Shown: positions 16,909-26,142 of the stretch, piece by piece
Position numbering within the stretch: the first letter of the stretch is position 1
How the letters are laid out: each line of letters opens with the position of its first letter
From: Kluyvera sp040932435
Lineage (GTDB): Bacteria; Pseudomonadota; Gammaproteobacteria; Enterobacterales; Enterobacteriaceae
Assembly (NCBI RefSeq): GCF_040932435.1
Contig: NZ_JBFQGA010000001.1
Span: forward strand, 186,001-250,000
Direction: 5' to 3'
DNA length: 64,000 nt
Position numbers and translations under genes: made by a program
Notes under the pieces: generated by a model
The model's database searches: none
Told to the model about the DNA's origin: nothing
What the model saw: only the letters and a program-made list of their open reading frames with translations

Positions 16909-18121
16909 CCTTCCAGTTCGCTACCGCCTGAATTCGCCGCCGCGTCAGCTCTTCACGGATCTCTGGGCCTTTAAATCCAGCCTCGATCACCTCTTTGTTC
17001 CCCACGCTTTTTGCCACTTCCCACGCTTCGCGCAACAGTCGCCCTTGCGGATAGTCGCAGGCTTCAAAATGGGTACGGCCGCGAACGTCGGCTTCACTGG
17101 TTAGGGCAATTTGCTCGACGCGCTGCGGTTTGCGCCAGGCATCGATAGAGTCGAACAACTTAATCAGCGTCTTTGGCTGCAAAATGGGCAGCGTATGAAT
17201 GAGATCGTGGAATTCAGCCACCAGTTTTGCTAAGTCGCGCATCTCATTGGGGATTTTCAGGCGCAGGCTTAGCTGTTCAACCAACTTCACGCCTGCCGGG
17301 CCGTGGCCGTGGTGGCGAGGCCAGAATTCTTTGGGCGTCAGCCCTTTACCTAAGTCGTGGCACAGAGTGGCAAAGCGTACGTCGATATCCGGGCTGAGCA
17401 TGGCAGCCATCGTGAGCGTCATCAGCGTATGTATACCGGTATCAATTTCCGGGTGCCATTTTGCCGGGGCCGGCACGCCGTAAAGTGCATCAATTTCTGG
17501 GAACAGTACTTTTAATGCGCCGCAGTCGCGTAGCGTTTGGAAGAACACCTGCGGGTTGCGGGTGCCGAGAGCATTTTCCGTCTCTTTCCACACGCGTTCT
17601 GGCGTCAGATGCGCCAGCTCGCCGGCGTCGGTCATCTCGCGCATCAGCGTCATGGTTTCATCGGCAATGCGGAAACTAAGATGCGCATAGCGTGCGGCAA
17701 AACGCGCCACGCGTAGGACGCGCAGCGGATCTTCGCTAAAAGCTGGGGAAACATGGCGCAGAATGCGTTGCTGGAGATCTTGGCAACCGCCGTAGGGGTC
17801 GATTATCGTGCCGTCGTCATCTTGTGCTAACGCGTTGACGGTTAAGTCGCGGCGCAACAGGTCTTGCTCCAGCGTGACATCTGGCGCTGCGTAGCAGGTG
17901 AAACCGGTATATCCCGAACCCGACTTACGCTCGGTACGCGCGAGTGCGTATTCTTCGTGGCTATTGGGATGTAGAAAAACAGGGAAGTCGCGGCCTACCT
18001 GCTGGTAGCCCGCGTCGAGCATTTGCTGCGGCGTGGCGCCGACAACAACCCAATCTTTATCTTTGACCGGTAGGCCTAATAACCCATCCCGAACCGCACC
18101 ACCGACCAGATAACTCTTCAC
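16880..18121 (-). CDS. cca: CCA tRNA nucleotidyltransferase with HD domain
   Basis: Class-II enzyme of 413 aa that builds or repairs the 3' CCA of tRNAs without a template. N-terminal nucleotidyltransferase: LVGGAVRDGLLG (about 5-16), KDKDWVVVGA with the two metal-binding Asp, LLRRDLTVNALAQDDDG, and the RVLRVARFAARY helix. The C-terminal HD phosphohydrolase domain has CHDLGKGLTPKEFW (about 254-267). Length matches the E. coli multifunctional form (2'-phosphatase, cyclic phosphodiesterase). GAGGAGAAGCG precedes the ATG. Confidence 0.97.
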   Translation of the reverse strand: MKSYLVGGAVRDGLLGLPVKDKDWVVVGATPQQMLDAGYQQVGRDFPVFLHPNSHEEYALARTERKSGSGYTGFTCYAAPDVTLEQDLLRRDLTVNALAQDDDGTIIDPYGGCQDLQQRILRHVSPAFSEDPLRVLRVARFAARYAHLSFRIADETMTLMREMTDAGELAHLTPERVWKETENALGTRNPQVFFQTLRDCGALKVLFPEIDALYGVPAPAKWHPEIDTGIHTLMTLTMAAMLSPDIDVRFATLCHDLGKGLTPKEFWPRHHGHGPAGVKLVEQLSLRLKIPNEMRDLAKLVAEFHDLIHTLPILQPKTLIKLFDSIDAWRKPQRVEQIALTSEADVRGRTHFEACDYPQGRLLREAWEVAKSVGNKEVIEAGFKGPEIREELTRRRIQAVANWKEKRCPQPKD

Positions 18122-18212
18122 GCCACGCTTCTCCTCATCATTTTCTTTCAGATAATACGAAAGAAGCGCCGATAAGGCGAATTATCCCCAGCCCAAAAGC
18201 CAAGGAAAGAAC

Positions 18213-18833
18213 TTAGTTCATCCAGCGATCTTTACGCTTACGGCTTGGGATGATGTGTGGCAGGACCAGTCCAAGCAGCAGACCCATTCCCAGCACGCCG
18301 CCGCCATACATAAACCACTGCATGATGATGGTACGCTGTTTCTCATCCAACTGAAGATTGGCAGCATTCACCTTTTTCTGCGCTACGATAAGCTCATTCT
18401 TAAGCTTCTGGTTTTCATTTTTCAAACCATTAATCACGCTATCGCTCTCAGAGACCTTCTTTTGCATTTCTGCGGTGCGCTGATTCCAAGTGGTATCGAT
18501 ATTGGTGAGCTTATCGGTCAGGGTTTTGACCTGATTTTCCAAATCCGGTACGCGGGTACGCAGGCTTGGCGTTGCGGTGAGTTCTTTCAGCGGGATCCAT
18601 GCGGTACGGCCGTTGCTATCACGCACTTGGCCATATTGGGTGCTGTCATTGGTCTGCAGCAGGGTGACTTCTTCACCTGCATTCAGAGAGCCGGCTAGGC
18701 GATAGTTATCACCCGGGCCGCTACGTACCCAAGTGTTCAGTTCATCAGAAACGTAACGCTTTTCATCAGCGTGAGCGATGGTCGAAGCGGTCAGCGTCAG
18801 TAAAGTAATGGCAATTAAGCGTAATTTTGGCAT
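18213..18833 (-). CDS. ygiM: membrane-anchored SH3-domain protein YgiM
   Basis: Protein of 206 aa. Signal peptide at 1-22 (PKLRLIAITLLTLTASTIAHA), bacterial SH3 domain at about 25-85 (RYVSDELNTWVRSGPGDNYRL, GRTAWIPLKELT), coiled coil at about 95-165, C-terminal transmembrane helix (FMYGGGVLGMGLLLGLVLP) and a basic tail (PSRKRKDRWMN). I choose the ATG at 18833, which gives the E. coli N-terminus; an upstream in-frame extension to 18968 has no family support. Function unproven; a role at the cell envelope is likely. Confidence 0.93.
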   Translation of the reverse strand: MPKLRLIAITLLTLTASTIAHADEKRYVSDELNTWVRSGPGDNYRLAGSLNAGEEVTLLQTNDSTQYGQVRDSNGRTAWIPLKELTATPSLRTRVPDLENQVKTLTDKLTNIDTTWNQRTAEMQKKVSESDSVINGLKNENQKLKNELIVAQKKVNAANLQLDEKQRTIIMQWFMYGGGVLGMGLLLGLVLPHIIPSRKRKDRWMN

Positions 18834-19069
18834 CAGATCATCGTTTTTGTCATAAAAGTGGAACGATAGTAGTGGCAACAGTCTGACGACGCAAAGCATT
18901 CTGCGGCAATCGGAATCCTCCAGGAGGAAAAAAACCGGCGTCAGCTGCCCACCTGACAAATTGCGCATTGCATGGCAATTTGTCGCAAAATACTATCTAC
19001 TGACAAAAAGAATACCTGTAAGTTCGCCATAAAGGTATTTCCGGGCAACGAAACCAAAAGAATTCAATC

Positions 19070-20371
19070 ATGGCTCAAGAAATCGAATTAAAATTTATCG
19101 TCGACGACGCTGGCGTTGAAGCGCTACGCAACCATCTGCAATCCCTGAATGCCGAGCATACTCCACCGGGGCAACTGCTCAATATCTACTATGAAACTGC
19201 CGATAACTGGCTTCGCCGCCACGATATGGGACTGCGCATTCGCGGTGATAACGGTCGCTATGAGATGACCATGAAAATCGCCGGTCATACCGTTGGCGGT
19301 CTGCACCAGCGGCCAGAATACAATATTGCTCTTAGCAAGGCTGAGCTGGCGCTCGACAAGCTGCCCGCTGAAGTCTGGCCGAACGGTGAAATGCCACAAG
19401 GGCTGGCAGAACAGGTTAATCCACTCTTTAGCACCGATTTCTTCCGTGAAAAATGGGTGGTAAACCAAGGCAAAAGCCAGATTGAAATTGCACTGGATCA
19501 GGGCGAAGTCAAAGCGGGGGAGCACCAGGAAGCCATCTGCGAACTGGAGCTGGAACTGCTAAGCGGTGAAACCGCTGACGTCTTGGCGCTGGCGCAACAG
19601 CTGGCGCAAACCGGCCTGCTGCGACAGGGCAGTCTGAGCAAGGCCGCGCGTGGTTATCATCTGGCGCAGGGCAATCTGGAACGTGAGATCAAACCGCTGA
19701 CCATTTTGACGTTGCCGCCAAAAGCCACGGTAGGGCAGGCGTTTGAAGCGGCGTTGGAAAGCGCGCTGGCGCATTGGCAGTACCACGAAGAGCTGTGGCT
19801 GCGAGGCAAGGCGAAGGCGAAAGTTGAAGTGATCAACGCCCAGGGGCTGATTCGCCACATCCTGACGTTGTTTGGCGGCATCGTACCGCGTAAAGCGAGC
19901 GCACCGCTGCGTGATGGGTTAACCCAGGTTGACGCATTAATGGCCGGCAAGATTTCGGCGCACGACGCGGCTTTCAGCCGTGAAACGGCGTTGGTAAAGC
20001 AGGCCTTTACCGAATGGCTGGTCACGCGCGGTTGGCAGGCATCTCTTGATGCGAAAGCAGAAGGCAAAATGGCCGACTCGTTCAAGCGCTTTGCCGATAC
20101 CCATCTTTCTCGTCAGGCCGCCGAACTGCGCACGACGTTTGCCTATCCGCTTGGCGATGCATACGGCGATCAACTGCCGCGCCTGACGCGCGACATCAAC
20201 AGCGTGCAGATTCTGGCGGGCTACTACGACGCAGAGAAAGCCCAGCGCTGGTTGACGAATTGGCAGGGCTTGCGCCACGCCATCGAAACGCGCCAACACA
20301 TTGAAATTGAGCATTACCGCAATGAGGCACTGGCGGTCGAACCGTTCTGGCTACACAGCGGAAAACGTTAA
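19070..20371 (+). CDS. ygiF: inorganic triphosphatase, CYTH and CHAD domains
   Basis: Protein of 433 aa, as in E. coli. The N-terminal CYTH tunnel domain (1-200) starts with the signature EIELKF and has acidic and basic lining residues (GLRIRGDNGRYEMTMK, ICELELELLSG); it hydrolyses inorganic triphosphate with Mg2+. The C-terminal helical CHAD domain (about 220-430) is histidine- and arginine-rich and binds polyphosphate in other proteins. glnE follows after 21 bases, so the two are probably one operon. Confidence 0.96.
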   Translation: MAQEIELKFIVDDAGVEALRNHLQSLNAEHTPPGQLLNIYYETADNWLRRHDMGLRIRGDNGRYEMTMKIAGHTVGGLHQRPEYNIALSKAELALDKLPAEVWPNGEMPQGLAEQVNPLFSTDFFREKWVVNQGKSQIEIALDQGEVKAGEHQEAICELELELLSGETADVLALAQQLAQTGLLRQGSLSKAARGYHLAQGNLEREIKPLTILTLPPKATVGQAFEAALESALAHWQYHEELWLRGKAKAKVEVINAQGLIRHILTLFGGIVPRKASAPLRDGLTQVDALMAGKISAHDAAFSRETALVKQAFTEWLVTRGWQASLDAKAEGKMADSFKRFADTHLSRQAAELRTTFAYPLGDAYGDQLPRLTRDINSVQILAGYYDAEKAQRWLTNWQGLRHAIETRQHIEIEHYRNEALAVEPFWLHSGKR

Positions 20372-20392
20372 TTTACTTCAGGGAACCCGTGT

Positions 20393-23233
20393 ATGACGCC
20401 GCTTTCTTCGCAGTTACAGCAGCACTGGCACACGCTGGTGGAGCGCGCTCCGGAAGATTTTCCAATCGCGACGCTTAGCGCAAATGCCCAGGCTGTTTTC
20501 ACCTTCAGTGATTTTGTTCAGCAAAGTTTGATGGCGTACCCCGAGTGGCTCACGTCGCTGGAAAGTGACCCGCCGCAGGCGGATGAGTGGCAGAAGTACG
20601 CGGGTTGGCTCCAAGCTGAGCTGGCTGAGGTTCATGATGAAACGGCGCTCATGCGCGCGCTGCGGGTATTCCGTCGCCGCATCATGGTGCGTATTGCTTG
20701 GTCACAGGCGCTCTCGCAGATAAGCGAAGAAGATACGCTCCAACAGCTTAGCCATTTGGCAGAGACGCTCATCGTTCATGCGCGCAATTGGCTCTACGAC
20801 GCCTGCTGCCGCGACTGGGGGACACCGTGCAGTGCGGAGGGCGTACCGCAGCCGTTGCTGATCCTGGGGATGGGCAAGTTGGGCGGCGGTGAGCTCAATT
20901 TCTCCTCTGATATCGATCTGATTTTTGCTTGGCCTGAACATGGCAGCACCCAAGGCGGACGTCGTGAGCTGGACAACGCCCAGTTCTTTACTCGCCTGGG
21001 ACAGCGACTGATTAAGGTACTCGACCAGCCGACGCAGGATGGTTTTGTCTATCGCGTCGACATGCGTCTACGCCCATTTGGCGATAGCGGCCCACTGGTG
21101 TTGAGCTTTGCGGCACTGGAAGATTATTACCAAGAGCAGGGCCGCGACTGGGAACGCTATGCGATGGTGAAAGCGCGGATCATGGGCGATGACGATGGTG
21201 TCTATACCAGCGAACTGCGCGCCATGCTGCGGCCGTTTGTTTTCCGCCGTTACATCGACTTTAGCGTTATTCAATCCCTGCGAAACATGAAAGGCATGAT
21301 CACACGTGAAGTGCGCCGCCGGGGATTGAAAGACAACATCAAGCTGGGGGCGGGCGGGATCCGCGAGATCGAATTTATCGTGCAGGTGTTTCAGTTGATC
21401 CGCGGCGGGCGCGAACCGTCGTTGCAAAGTCGATCGCTGCTGCCGACGCTTTCGGCCATTGAAGCGCTACATCTGCTGTCTGAAACGGACGCACTGGCGC
21501 TGCGTGAGGCCTATTTGTTCTTGCGGCGCCTAGAAAACCTGCTGCAAAGCATCAACGATGAACAGACGCAAACCCTGCCGGTCGATGAGCTTAACCGCGC
21601 ACGTCTGGCGTGGGGCATGCATGCCGATAGCTGGGTTACGCTGACTGAACGCCTTGATGCGCTGATGGCTGAGGTACGCCGCGTCTTTAATGATCTTATC
21701 GGTGACGACGAGGAGCCCTCGCAGGAAGAGCAGCTTTCTGAAGATTGGCGTGAACTCTGGCAGGACACGCTGCAGGAGGATGATACTCCAGCGGTGCTGA
21801 CGCATTTAAGCCGCGATGATCGCCAGCGTGTGGTATCGCAAATTGCCGATTTCCGCAAAGAGCTAGATAAGCGAACTATCGGCCCGCGTGGGCGTCAGGT
21901 GTTGGATTCCCTGATGCCGCATTTGCTGAGCGAAGTATGCGCCCGCGAAGATGCGCAGGTGCTGCTAACGCGGATTACGCCGCTGCTGAGCGGGATCGTT
22001 ACGCGTACTACTTATCTTGAACTGCTGAGCGAATACCCTGGCGCGTTAAAGCATCTTATTCGCCTGTGTGCCGCCTCGCCGATGGTGGCAAGCCAGCTGG
22101 CACGCTATCCGTTGTTGCTTGATGAACTTCTGGATCCGAGCACGTTGTATCAACCGACGGCAACCGATGCCTATCGTGATGAGTTGCGCCAGTATCTACT
22201 GCGCGTGCCGGAAGAAGATGAAGAGCAGCAGCTAGAAGCGCTGCGTCAGTTCAAGCAGGCGCAGCTTCTGCATATTGCGGCGGCAGATATCGCCGGCACG
22301 CTGCCGGTGATGAAGGTCAGCGACCATCTCACCTGGCTTGCGGAAGCGATGATCGATGCCGTCGTCCAGCAGGCATGGGTGCAAATGGTAGCGCGCTACG
22401 GCCAGCCAACGCATCTGCGTGAGCGTAATGGTCGTGGTTTTGCGGTTATTGGCTACGGCAAACTGGGCGGCTGGGAGCTGGGCTACAGCTCGGATCTGGA
22501 CTTGGTGTTCCTCCACGACTGCCCGATGGATGCGATGACCGACGGCGAACGCGAAATCGATGGCCGTCAGTTCTATCTGCGTCTGGCGCAGCGCATTATG
22601 CATCTGTTCAGCACCCGTACTTCTTCGGGTATTTTGTATGAAGTCGATGCCCGCTTGCGTCCATCCGGCGCTGCGGGAATGCTCGTCACGACCGCTGAAG
22701 CGTTTGCTGACTATCAGCAAAATGAAGCATGGACCTGGGAACATCAGGCGCTGGTACGTGCCCGAGTGGTCTACGGCGATCCGCAGCTTCAGCAGCAGTT
22801 CGATGCTATTCGTCGACAAATTATGACCACCGCGCGTGATGGCGCAGTACTGCAAACTGAAGTTCGTGAAATGCGTGAGAAAATGCGCGCTCATCTTGGC
22901 AGCAAGCATCACGATCGTTTCGATATCAAAACCGATGCCGGTGGGATCACCGACATTGAATTTATTACCCAATATCTGGTGCTGCGCTACGCTCACGAAA
23001 AGCCAAAGTTGACCCGCTGGTCGGATAATGTGCGAATTCTCGAACTGCTGGCGCAAAACGACATTATGGATGAACAGGAAGCCCAGGCGCTGACCCGGGC
23101 TTACACCACGCTTCGCGATGCGCTACATCATCTGGCGTTGCAGGAACTGCCGGGAAATGTTGACCTGGCGAGCTTCACCCATGAACGTGAACTGGTCAGC
23201 GCCAGCTGGCTGAAGTGGCTGGTTCAACCGTGA
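20393..23233 (+). CDS. glnE: bifunctional glutamine synthetase adenylyltransferase/deadenylase
   Basis: Protein of 946 aa, identical in length to E. coli GlnE. It adds AMP to, and removes AMP from, Tyr of glutamine synthetase in response to PII and glutamine. The N-terminal deadenylylase nucleotidyltransferase has GMGKLGGGELNFSSDIDLIF (about 160-180). The C-terminal adenylylase has GYGKLGGWELGYSSDLDLVF (about 686-706). The paired GGIREIEFIVQ and GGITDIEFITQ motifs are seen too. Links with the NtrC-type control seen at patA. Confidence 0.98.
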   Translation: MTPLSSQLQQHWHTLVERAPEDFPIATLSANAQAVFTFSDFVQQSLMAYPEWLTSLESDPPQADEWQKYAGWLQAELAEVHDETALMRALRVFRRRIMVRIAWSQALSQISEEDTLQQLSHLAETLIVHARNWLYDACCRDWGTPCSAEGVPQPLLILGMGKLGGGELNFSSDIDLIFAWPEHGSTQGGRRELDNAQFFTRLGQRLIKVLDQPTQDGFVYRVDMRLRPFGDSGPLVLSFAALEDYYQEQGRDWERYAMVKARIMGDDDGVYTSELRAMLRPFVFRRYIDFSVIQSLRNMKGMITREVRRRGLKDNIKLGAGGIREIEFIVQVFQLIRGGREPSLQSRSLLPTLSAIEALHLLSETDALALREAYLFLRRLENLLQSINDEQTQTLPVDELNRARLAWGMHADSWVTLTERLDALMAEVRRVFNDLIGDDEEPSQEEQLSEDWRELWQDTLQEDDTPAVLTHLSRDDRQRVVSQIADFRKELDKRTIGPRGRQVLDSLMPHLLSEVCAREDAQVLLTRITPLLSGIVTRTTYLELLSEYPGALKHLIRLCAASPMVASQLARYPLLLDELLDPSTLYQPTATDAYRDELRQYLLRVPEEDEEQQLEALRQFKQAQLLHIAAADIAGTLPVMKVSDHLTWLAEAMIDAVVQQAWVQMVARYGQPTHLRERNGRGFAVIGYGKLGGWELGYSSDLDLVFLHDCPMDAMTDGEREIDGRQFYLRLAQRIMHLFSTRTSSGILYEVDARLRPSGAAGMLVTTAEAFADYQQNEAWTWEHQALVRARVVYGDPQLQQQFDAIRRQIMTTARDGAVLQTEVREMREKMRAHLGSKHHDRFDIKTDAGGITDIEFITQYLVLRYAHEKPKLTRWSDNVRILELLAQNDIMDEQEAQALTRAYTTLRDALHHLALQELPGNVDLASFTHERELVSASWLKWLVQP

Positions 23234-23280
23234 AATGTGCTATTATCGCGCCAAAATTTTGATTCTCTTTGGAGACACGA

Positions 23281-24714
23281 ATGAAAGTAACGCTGCCGGA
23301 ATTTGAACGCGCAGGAGTGATGGTGGTTGGCGATGTCATGTTGGATCGCTACTGGTATGGCCCAACCAGCCGTATTTCCCCAGAAGCCCCGGTGCCCGTG
23401 GTGAAAGTGGAAACTATCGAAGAACGTCCTGGCGGCGCGGCGAACGTGGCGATGAACATTGCCTCCTTGGGCGCGGGTTCTCGTCTTGTCGGCCTGACCG
23501 GTATTGATGATGCGGCGCGGGCGTTGAATAAAGCGCTGGCCGACGTGAACGTCAAATGCGATTTTGTCTCCGTCCCAACACACCCGACCATCACCAAGCT
23601 GCGTGTGTTGTCGCGTAACCAGCAGCTGATCCGTCTCGATTTTGAAGAGGGTTTTGCTGGTGTCGATCCGCAGCCGCTGCATGATCGTATTCAAAGCGGT
23701 CTGCCGAACGTGGGTGCGCTGGTGCTTTCCGACTACGCCAAAGGGGCGCTGGAGAGCGTACAGCAGATGATTAAGCTGGCACGCCAGGCGAAAGTGCCGG
23801 TGCTTATCGATCCGAAAGGTACTGATTTCGAACGCTATCGCGGTGCGACGCTGCTGACGCCGAACCTTTCTGAGTTTGAAGCGGTAGTGGGCAAGTGTAA
23901 AACCGAAGAAGAACTGATTGAGCGCGGCATGCAGCTGATTGCCGATTTCGATCTTTCTGCGCTGTTAGTGACCCGCTCCGAGCAGGGTATGACGCTGCTG
24001 CAGCCGGGCAAAGCGCCGCTGCATCAGCCGACTCAGGCACAGGAAGTTTACGATGTGACCGGTGCTGGTGACACGGTGATTGGCGTGCTGGCAGCGACGC
24101 TTGCGTCCGGAAAAACCTTAGAAGAAGCCTGCTTCTTTGCCAACGCAGCGGCTGGTGTCGTGGTCGGTAAACTGGGGACTTCTACCGTTTCGCCAATCGA
24201 GCTGGAAAACGCCGTGCGCGGTCGTGCGGATACCGGTTTTGGGGTGATGAGCGAAGAAGAACTCAAACAAGCGGTTGCCGCTGCGCGTCGTCGCGGCGAG
24301 AAAGTGGTGATGACCAACGGCGTATTCGATATTTTGCACGCGGGTCACGTCTCTTATCTGGCAAATGCGCGCAAGCTGGGCGATCGCCTGATCGTCGCTG
24401 TGAATAGCGATGCTTCAACCAAACGCCTGAAAGGTGATTCTCGTCCGGTGAATCCATTGGATCAGCGCATGATCGTGCTGGGGGCGCTGGAGTCGGTCGA
24501 CTGGGTGGTCTCGTTTGAAGAAGATACGCCGCAGCGTTTGATTGCGGGGATCTTGCCAGATCGTCTGGTTAAGGGCGGTGACTATAAGCCAGAACAGATT
24601 GCCGGCAGCGAAGAAGTGTGGGCGAACGGCGGTGAAGTGCTGGTGCTGAACTTTGAAGATGGTTGTTCAACGACCAATATTATCAAGAAAATTCAGAAAG
24701 ATAGCGGGAAGTAA
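23281..24714 (+). CDS. hldE: bifunctional heptose 7-phosphate kinase / heptose 1-phosphate adenylyltransferase
   Basis: Protein of 477 aa for ADP-heptose synthesis (LPS inner core). The N-terminal ribokinase-like domain (1-318) has GGAANVAMNIASLGA and the anion hole with catalytic Asp DVTGAGDTVIG (about 258-268). The C-terminal cytidylyltransferase-like domain has TNGVFDILHAGHVSYL (HxGH, about 345-360). I take the ATG at 23281 after TTTGGAGACACG; it gives the E. coli N-terminus. Confidence 0.97.
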   Translation: MKVTLPEFERAGVMVVGDVMLDRYWYGPTSRISPEAPVPVVKVETIEERPGGAANVAMNIASLGAGSRLVGLTGIDDAARALNKALADVNVKCDFVSVPTHPTITKLRVLSRNQQLIRLDFEEGFAGVDPQPLHDRIQSGLPNVGALVLSDYAKGALESVQQMIKLARQAKVPVLIDPKGTDFERYRGATLLTPNLSEFEAVVGKCKTEEELIERGMQLIADFDLSALLVTRSEQGMTLLQPGKAPLHQPTQAQEVYDVTGAGDTVIGVLAATLASGKTLEEACFFANAAAGVVVGKLGTSTVSPIELENAVRGRADTGFGVMSEEELKQAVAAARRRGEKVVMTNGVFDILHAGHVSYLANARKLGDRLIVAVNSDASTKRLKGDSRPVNPLDQRMIVLGALESVDWVVSFEEDTPQRLIAGILPDRLVKGGDYKPEQIAGSEEVWANGGEVLVLNFEDGCSTTNIIKKIQKDSGK

Positions 24715-24726
24715 CGCTTCGCGCTT

Positions 24727-24775
24727 CCCCTCACCCTAACCCTCTCCCTATGGGGGAGAGGGTCGGGATGAGGGG
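24727..24775. repeat. Palindromic intergenic repeat after hldE
   Basis: An imperfect palindrome: CCCTCACCC, ACCCTCTCCC, then GGGGAGAGGGT and GGATGAGGGG. This type of CCCTCTCCC...GGGAGAGGG repeat is common between genes in enterobacteria. A shorter copy lies at 44641-44667. It may act as a terminator for hldE; TTTGTTTTTTT follows on the plus strand. Confidence 0.7.
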
Positions 24776-24785
24776 CTTTGTTTTT

Positions 24786-25046
24786 TTACGCTTTCTCGTC
24801 TGTAGCCGTACGGTTTTCCAGCTCGCTAATCCGCTGCTCCAGCAGTGCCAGCTTCTCGCGAGTACGCAGCAAAACCTGCGTCTGCACGTCAAACTCTTCG
24901 CGGCTAACCACATCAAGACGCGTCAGCTGTGACTGGATCACCTGACGAACTTTCTTCTCAATGTCATCACCAAACTCACGCAGGCCTTTCGGCATGGATT
25001 CATGTACCTGGCGTGCGATTTGCTCAATTTTTTTCGGATCGATCAT
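24786..25046 (-). CDS. ubiK: ubiquinone biosynthesis accessory factor UbiK
   Basis: Protein of 86 aa (YqiC). N-terminal amphipathic part (MIDPKKIEQIARQVHESMPKG) and C-terminal trimeric coiled coil (VQTQVLLRTREKLALLEQRI). It binds lipids and works with UbiJ in the aerobic ubiquinone complex. Somewhat shorter at the C-terminus than E. coli (96 aa as I recall), where the tail is poorly conserved. Stands alone, convergent with hldE. Confidence 0.93.
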   Translation of the reverse strand: MIDPKKIEQIARQVHESMPKGLREFGDDIEKKVRQVIQSQLTRLDVVSREEFDVQTQVLLRTREKLALLEQRISELENRTATDEKA

Positions 25047-25173
25047 CTGTGTTTCCCTGATTCTGTCGGCGTTATCGCTATTGTAGTGGCTTCTCCCGGT
25101 GCGATAAACCAGAATTGTTCGAAGCTAATGCATTGCCGAAGATAATCAATAGCGTTATAGTAAGTACGCTTAT

Positions 25174-25319
25174 TCTCAGGGCGGGGCGAAATTCCCCACC
25201 GGCGGTAAATCAGCTACGGCTGAAAGCCCGCGAGCGCTTTCTGTGTACAACGGGAAGGTCAGCAGATCCGGTGTAATTCCGGGGCCGACGGTTAGAGTCC
25301 GGATGGGAGAGAGTAACGA
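25174..25319 (+). ncRNA. FMN riboswitch (RFN element) in the ribB leader
   Basis: Has the conserved RFN blocks in order: CTCAGGGCGGGGCGAAATTC, CCCCACCGGCGGTAAAT, AGCCCGCGAGCG, GGTCAGCAGATCCGGTG, AATTCCGGGGCCGACGGTTA, GAGTCCGGATGGGAGAGAG. The ribB start is about 105 bases downstream, and the A/T-rich end AATGAGGTTTTTTTACC holds the ribosome site. When FMN binds, ribB expression is lowered; the corresponding E. coli leader is also known as sroG. The expression platform (25320-25423) contains CCAGCCGGG and GCGCCCGCTCGCG, which can pair. Confidence 0.95.
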
Positions 25320-25423
25320 TCCAGCCGGGTTTGCGCCCGCTCGCGTTATCTATTGGCCGTTTATCGGCACTCCTAAGACTGCCCTGATTCTGGTAACCAT
25401 AATTTTAATGAGGTTTTTTTACC

Positions 25424-26077
25424 ATGAATCAGACGCTACTTTCCTCTTTTGGTACTTCTTTCGAACGCGTTGAAAACGCGCTGATTGCTCTGCGCGAAGG
25501 CCGCGGTGCGATGGTGCTGGACGACGAAGATCGCGAGAACGAAGGCGACATGATCTTTGCCGCCGAAAACATGACCGTTGAACAAATGGCGCTGACTATC
25601 CGTCACGGTAGCGGCATCGTTTGTCTGTGCTTGACCGATGAACGTCGTAAACAGCTGGAACTGCCGATGATGGTGGAAAACAACACCAGCGCCTACGGCA
25701 CCGGCTTTACGGTCACCATCGAAGCGGCGCACGGTGTGACCACCGGCGTTTCTGCTGCTGACCGCCTGACTACCGTGCGTGCGGCGATTGCCGACAACGC
25801 AAAACCGTCAGACCTGAACCGTCCTGGCCACGTATTCCCGCTGCGCGCGCAGCCGGGCGGCGTCCTGACCCGCGGTGGCCATACCGAAGCGACTATCGAT
25901 TTAGTGAGCTTGGCAGGTTTTAAACCAGCAGGCGTGCTGTGTGAACTGACCAATGACGATGGCACCATGGCGCGCGCGCCGGAGTGCATCAAGTTTGCGA
26001 AGGAACACAATATGGCGTTGGTAACTATCGAAGACTTAGTGGCCTACCGTCGTGAACACGAGCGTAAAGCGAGCTAA
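25424..26077 (+). CDS. ribB: 3,4-dihydroxy-2-butanone-4-phosphate synthase
   Basis: Protein of 217 aa, as in E. coli. Converts ribulose 5-phosphate to dihydroxybutanone phosphate and formate in riboflavin synthesis. Active-site motif DDEDRENEGDMIFAAE (residues about 32-47), then TVRAAIADNAKPSDL, RPGHVFPLRAQPGGVL and RGGHTEATIDLVSLAG. Monofunctional, without a GTP cyclohydrolase II domain. Regulated by the riboswitch in its leader. Confidence 0.98.
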   Translation: MNQTLLSSFGTSFERVENALIALREGRGAMVLDDEDRENEGDMIFAAENMTVEQMALTIRHGSGIVCLCLTDERRKQLELPMMVENNTSAYGTGFTVTIEAAHGVTTGVSAADRLTTVRAAIADNAKPSDLNRPGHVFPLRAQPGGVLTRGGHTEATIDLVSLAGFKPAGVLCELTNDDGTMARAPECIKFAKEHNMALVTIEDLVAYRREHERKAS

Positions 26078-26105
26078 TTAAGCTGCGATGCAGTATGACG
26101 AATTT

Positions 26106-26135
26106 AAAGCCCGGCCAGATGTGCCGGGCTTTTTT
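26106..26135. terminator. Terminator between ribB and zupT
   Basis: Stem AGCCCGGC / GCCGGGCT (26108-26115 with 26123-26130) with TTTTTT on the plus strand. The upstream TTTAA makes it weaker for zupT on the other strand. Confidence 0.85.
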
Positions 26136-26142
26136 GTCGATA

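Noticed and set aside
22232..23056. Minus-strand open frame of 274 aa opposite glnE
   Set aside because: Antisense shadow of the conserved adenylyltransferase domain; no ribosome site.
25243..25473. Plus-strand open frame across the FMN riboswitch
   Set aside because: It is made of the conserved riboswitch sequence and runs into ribB out of frame.
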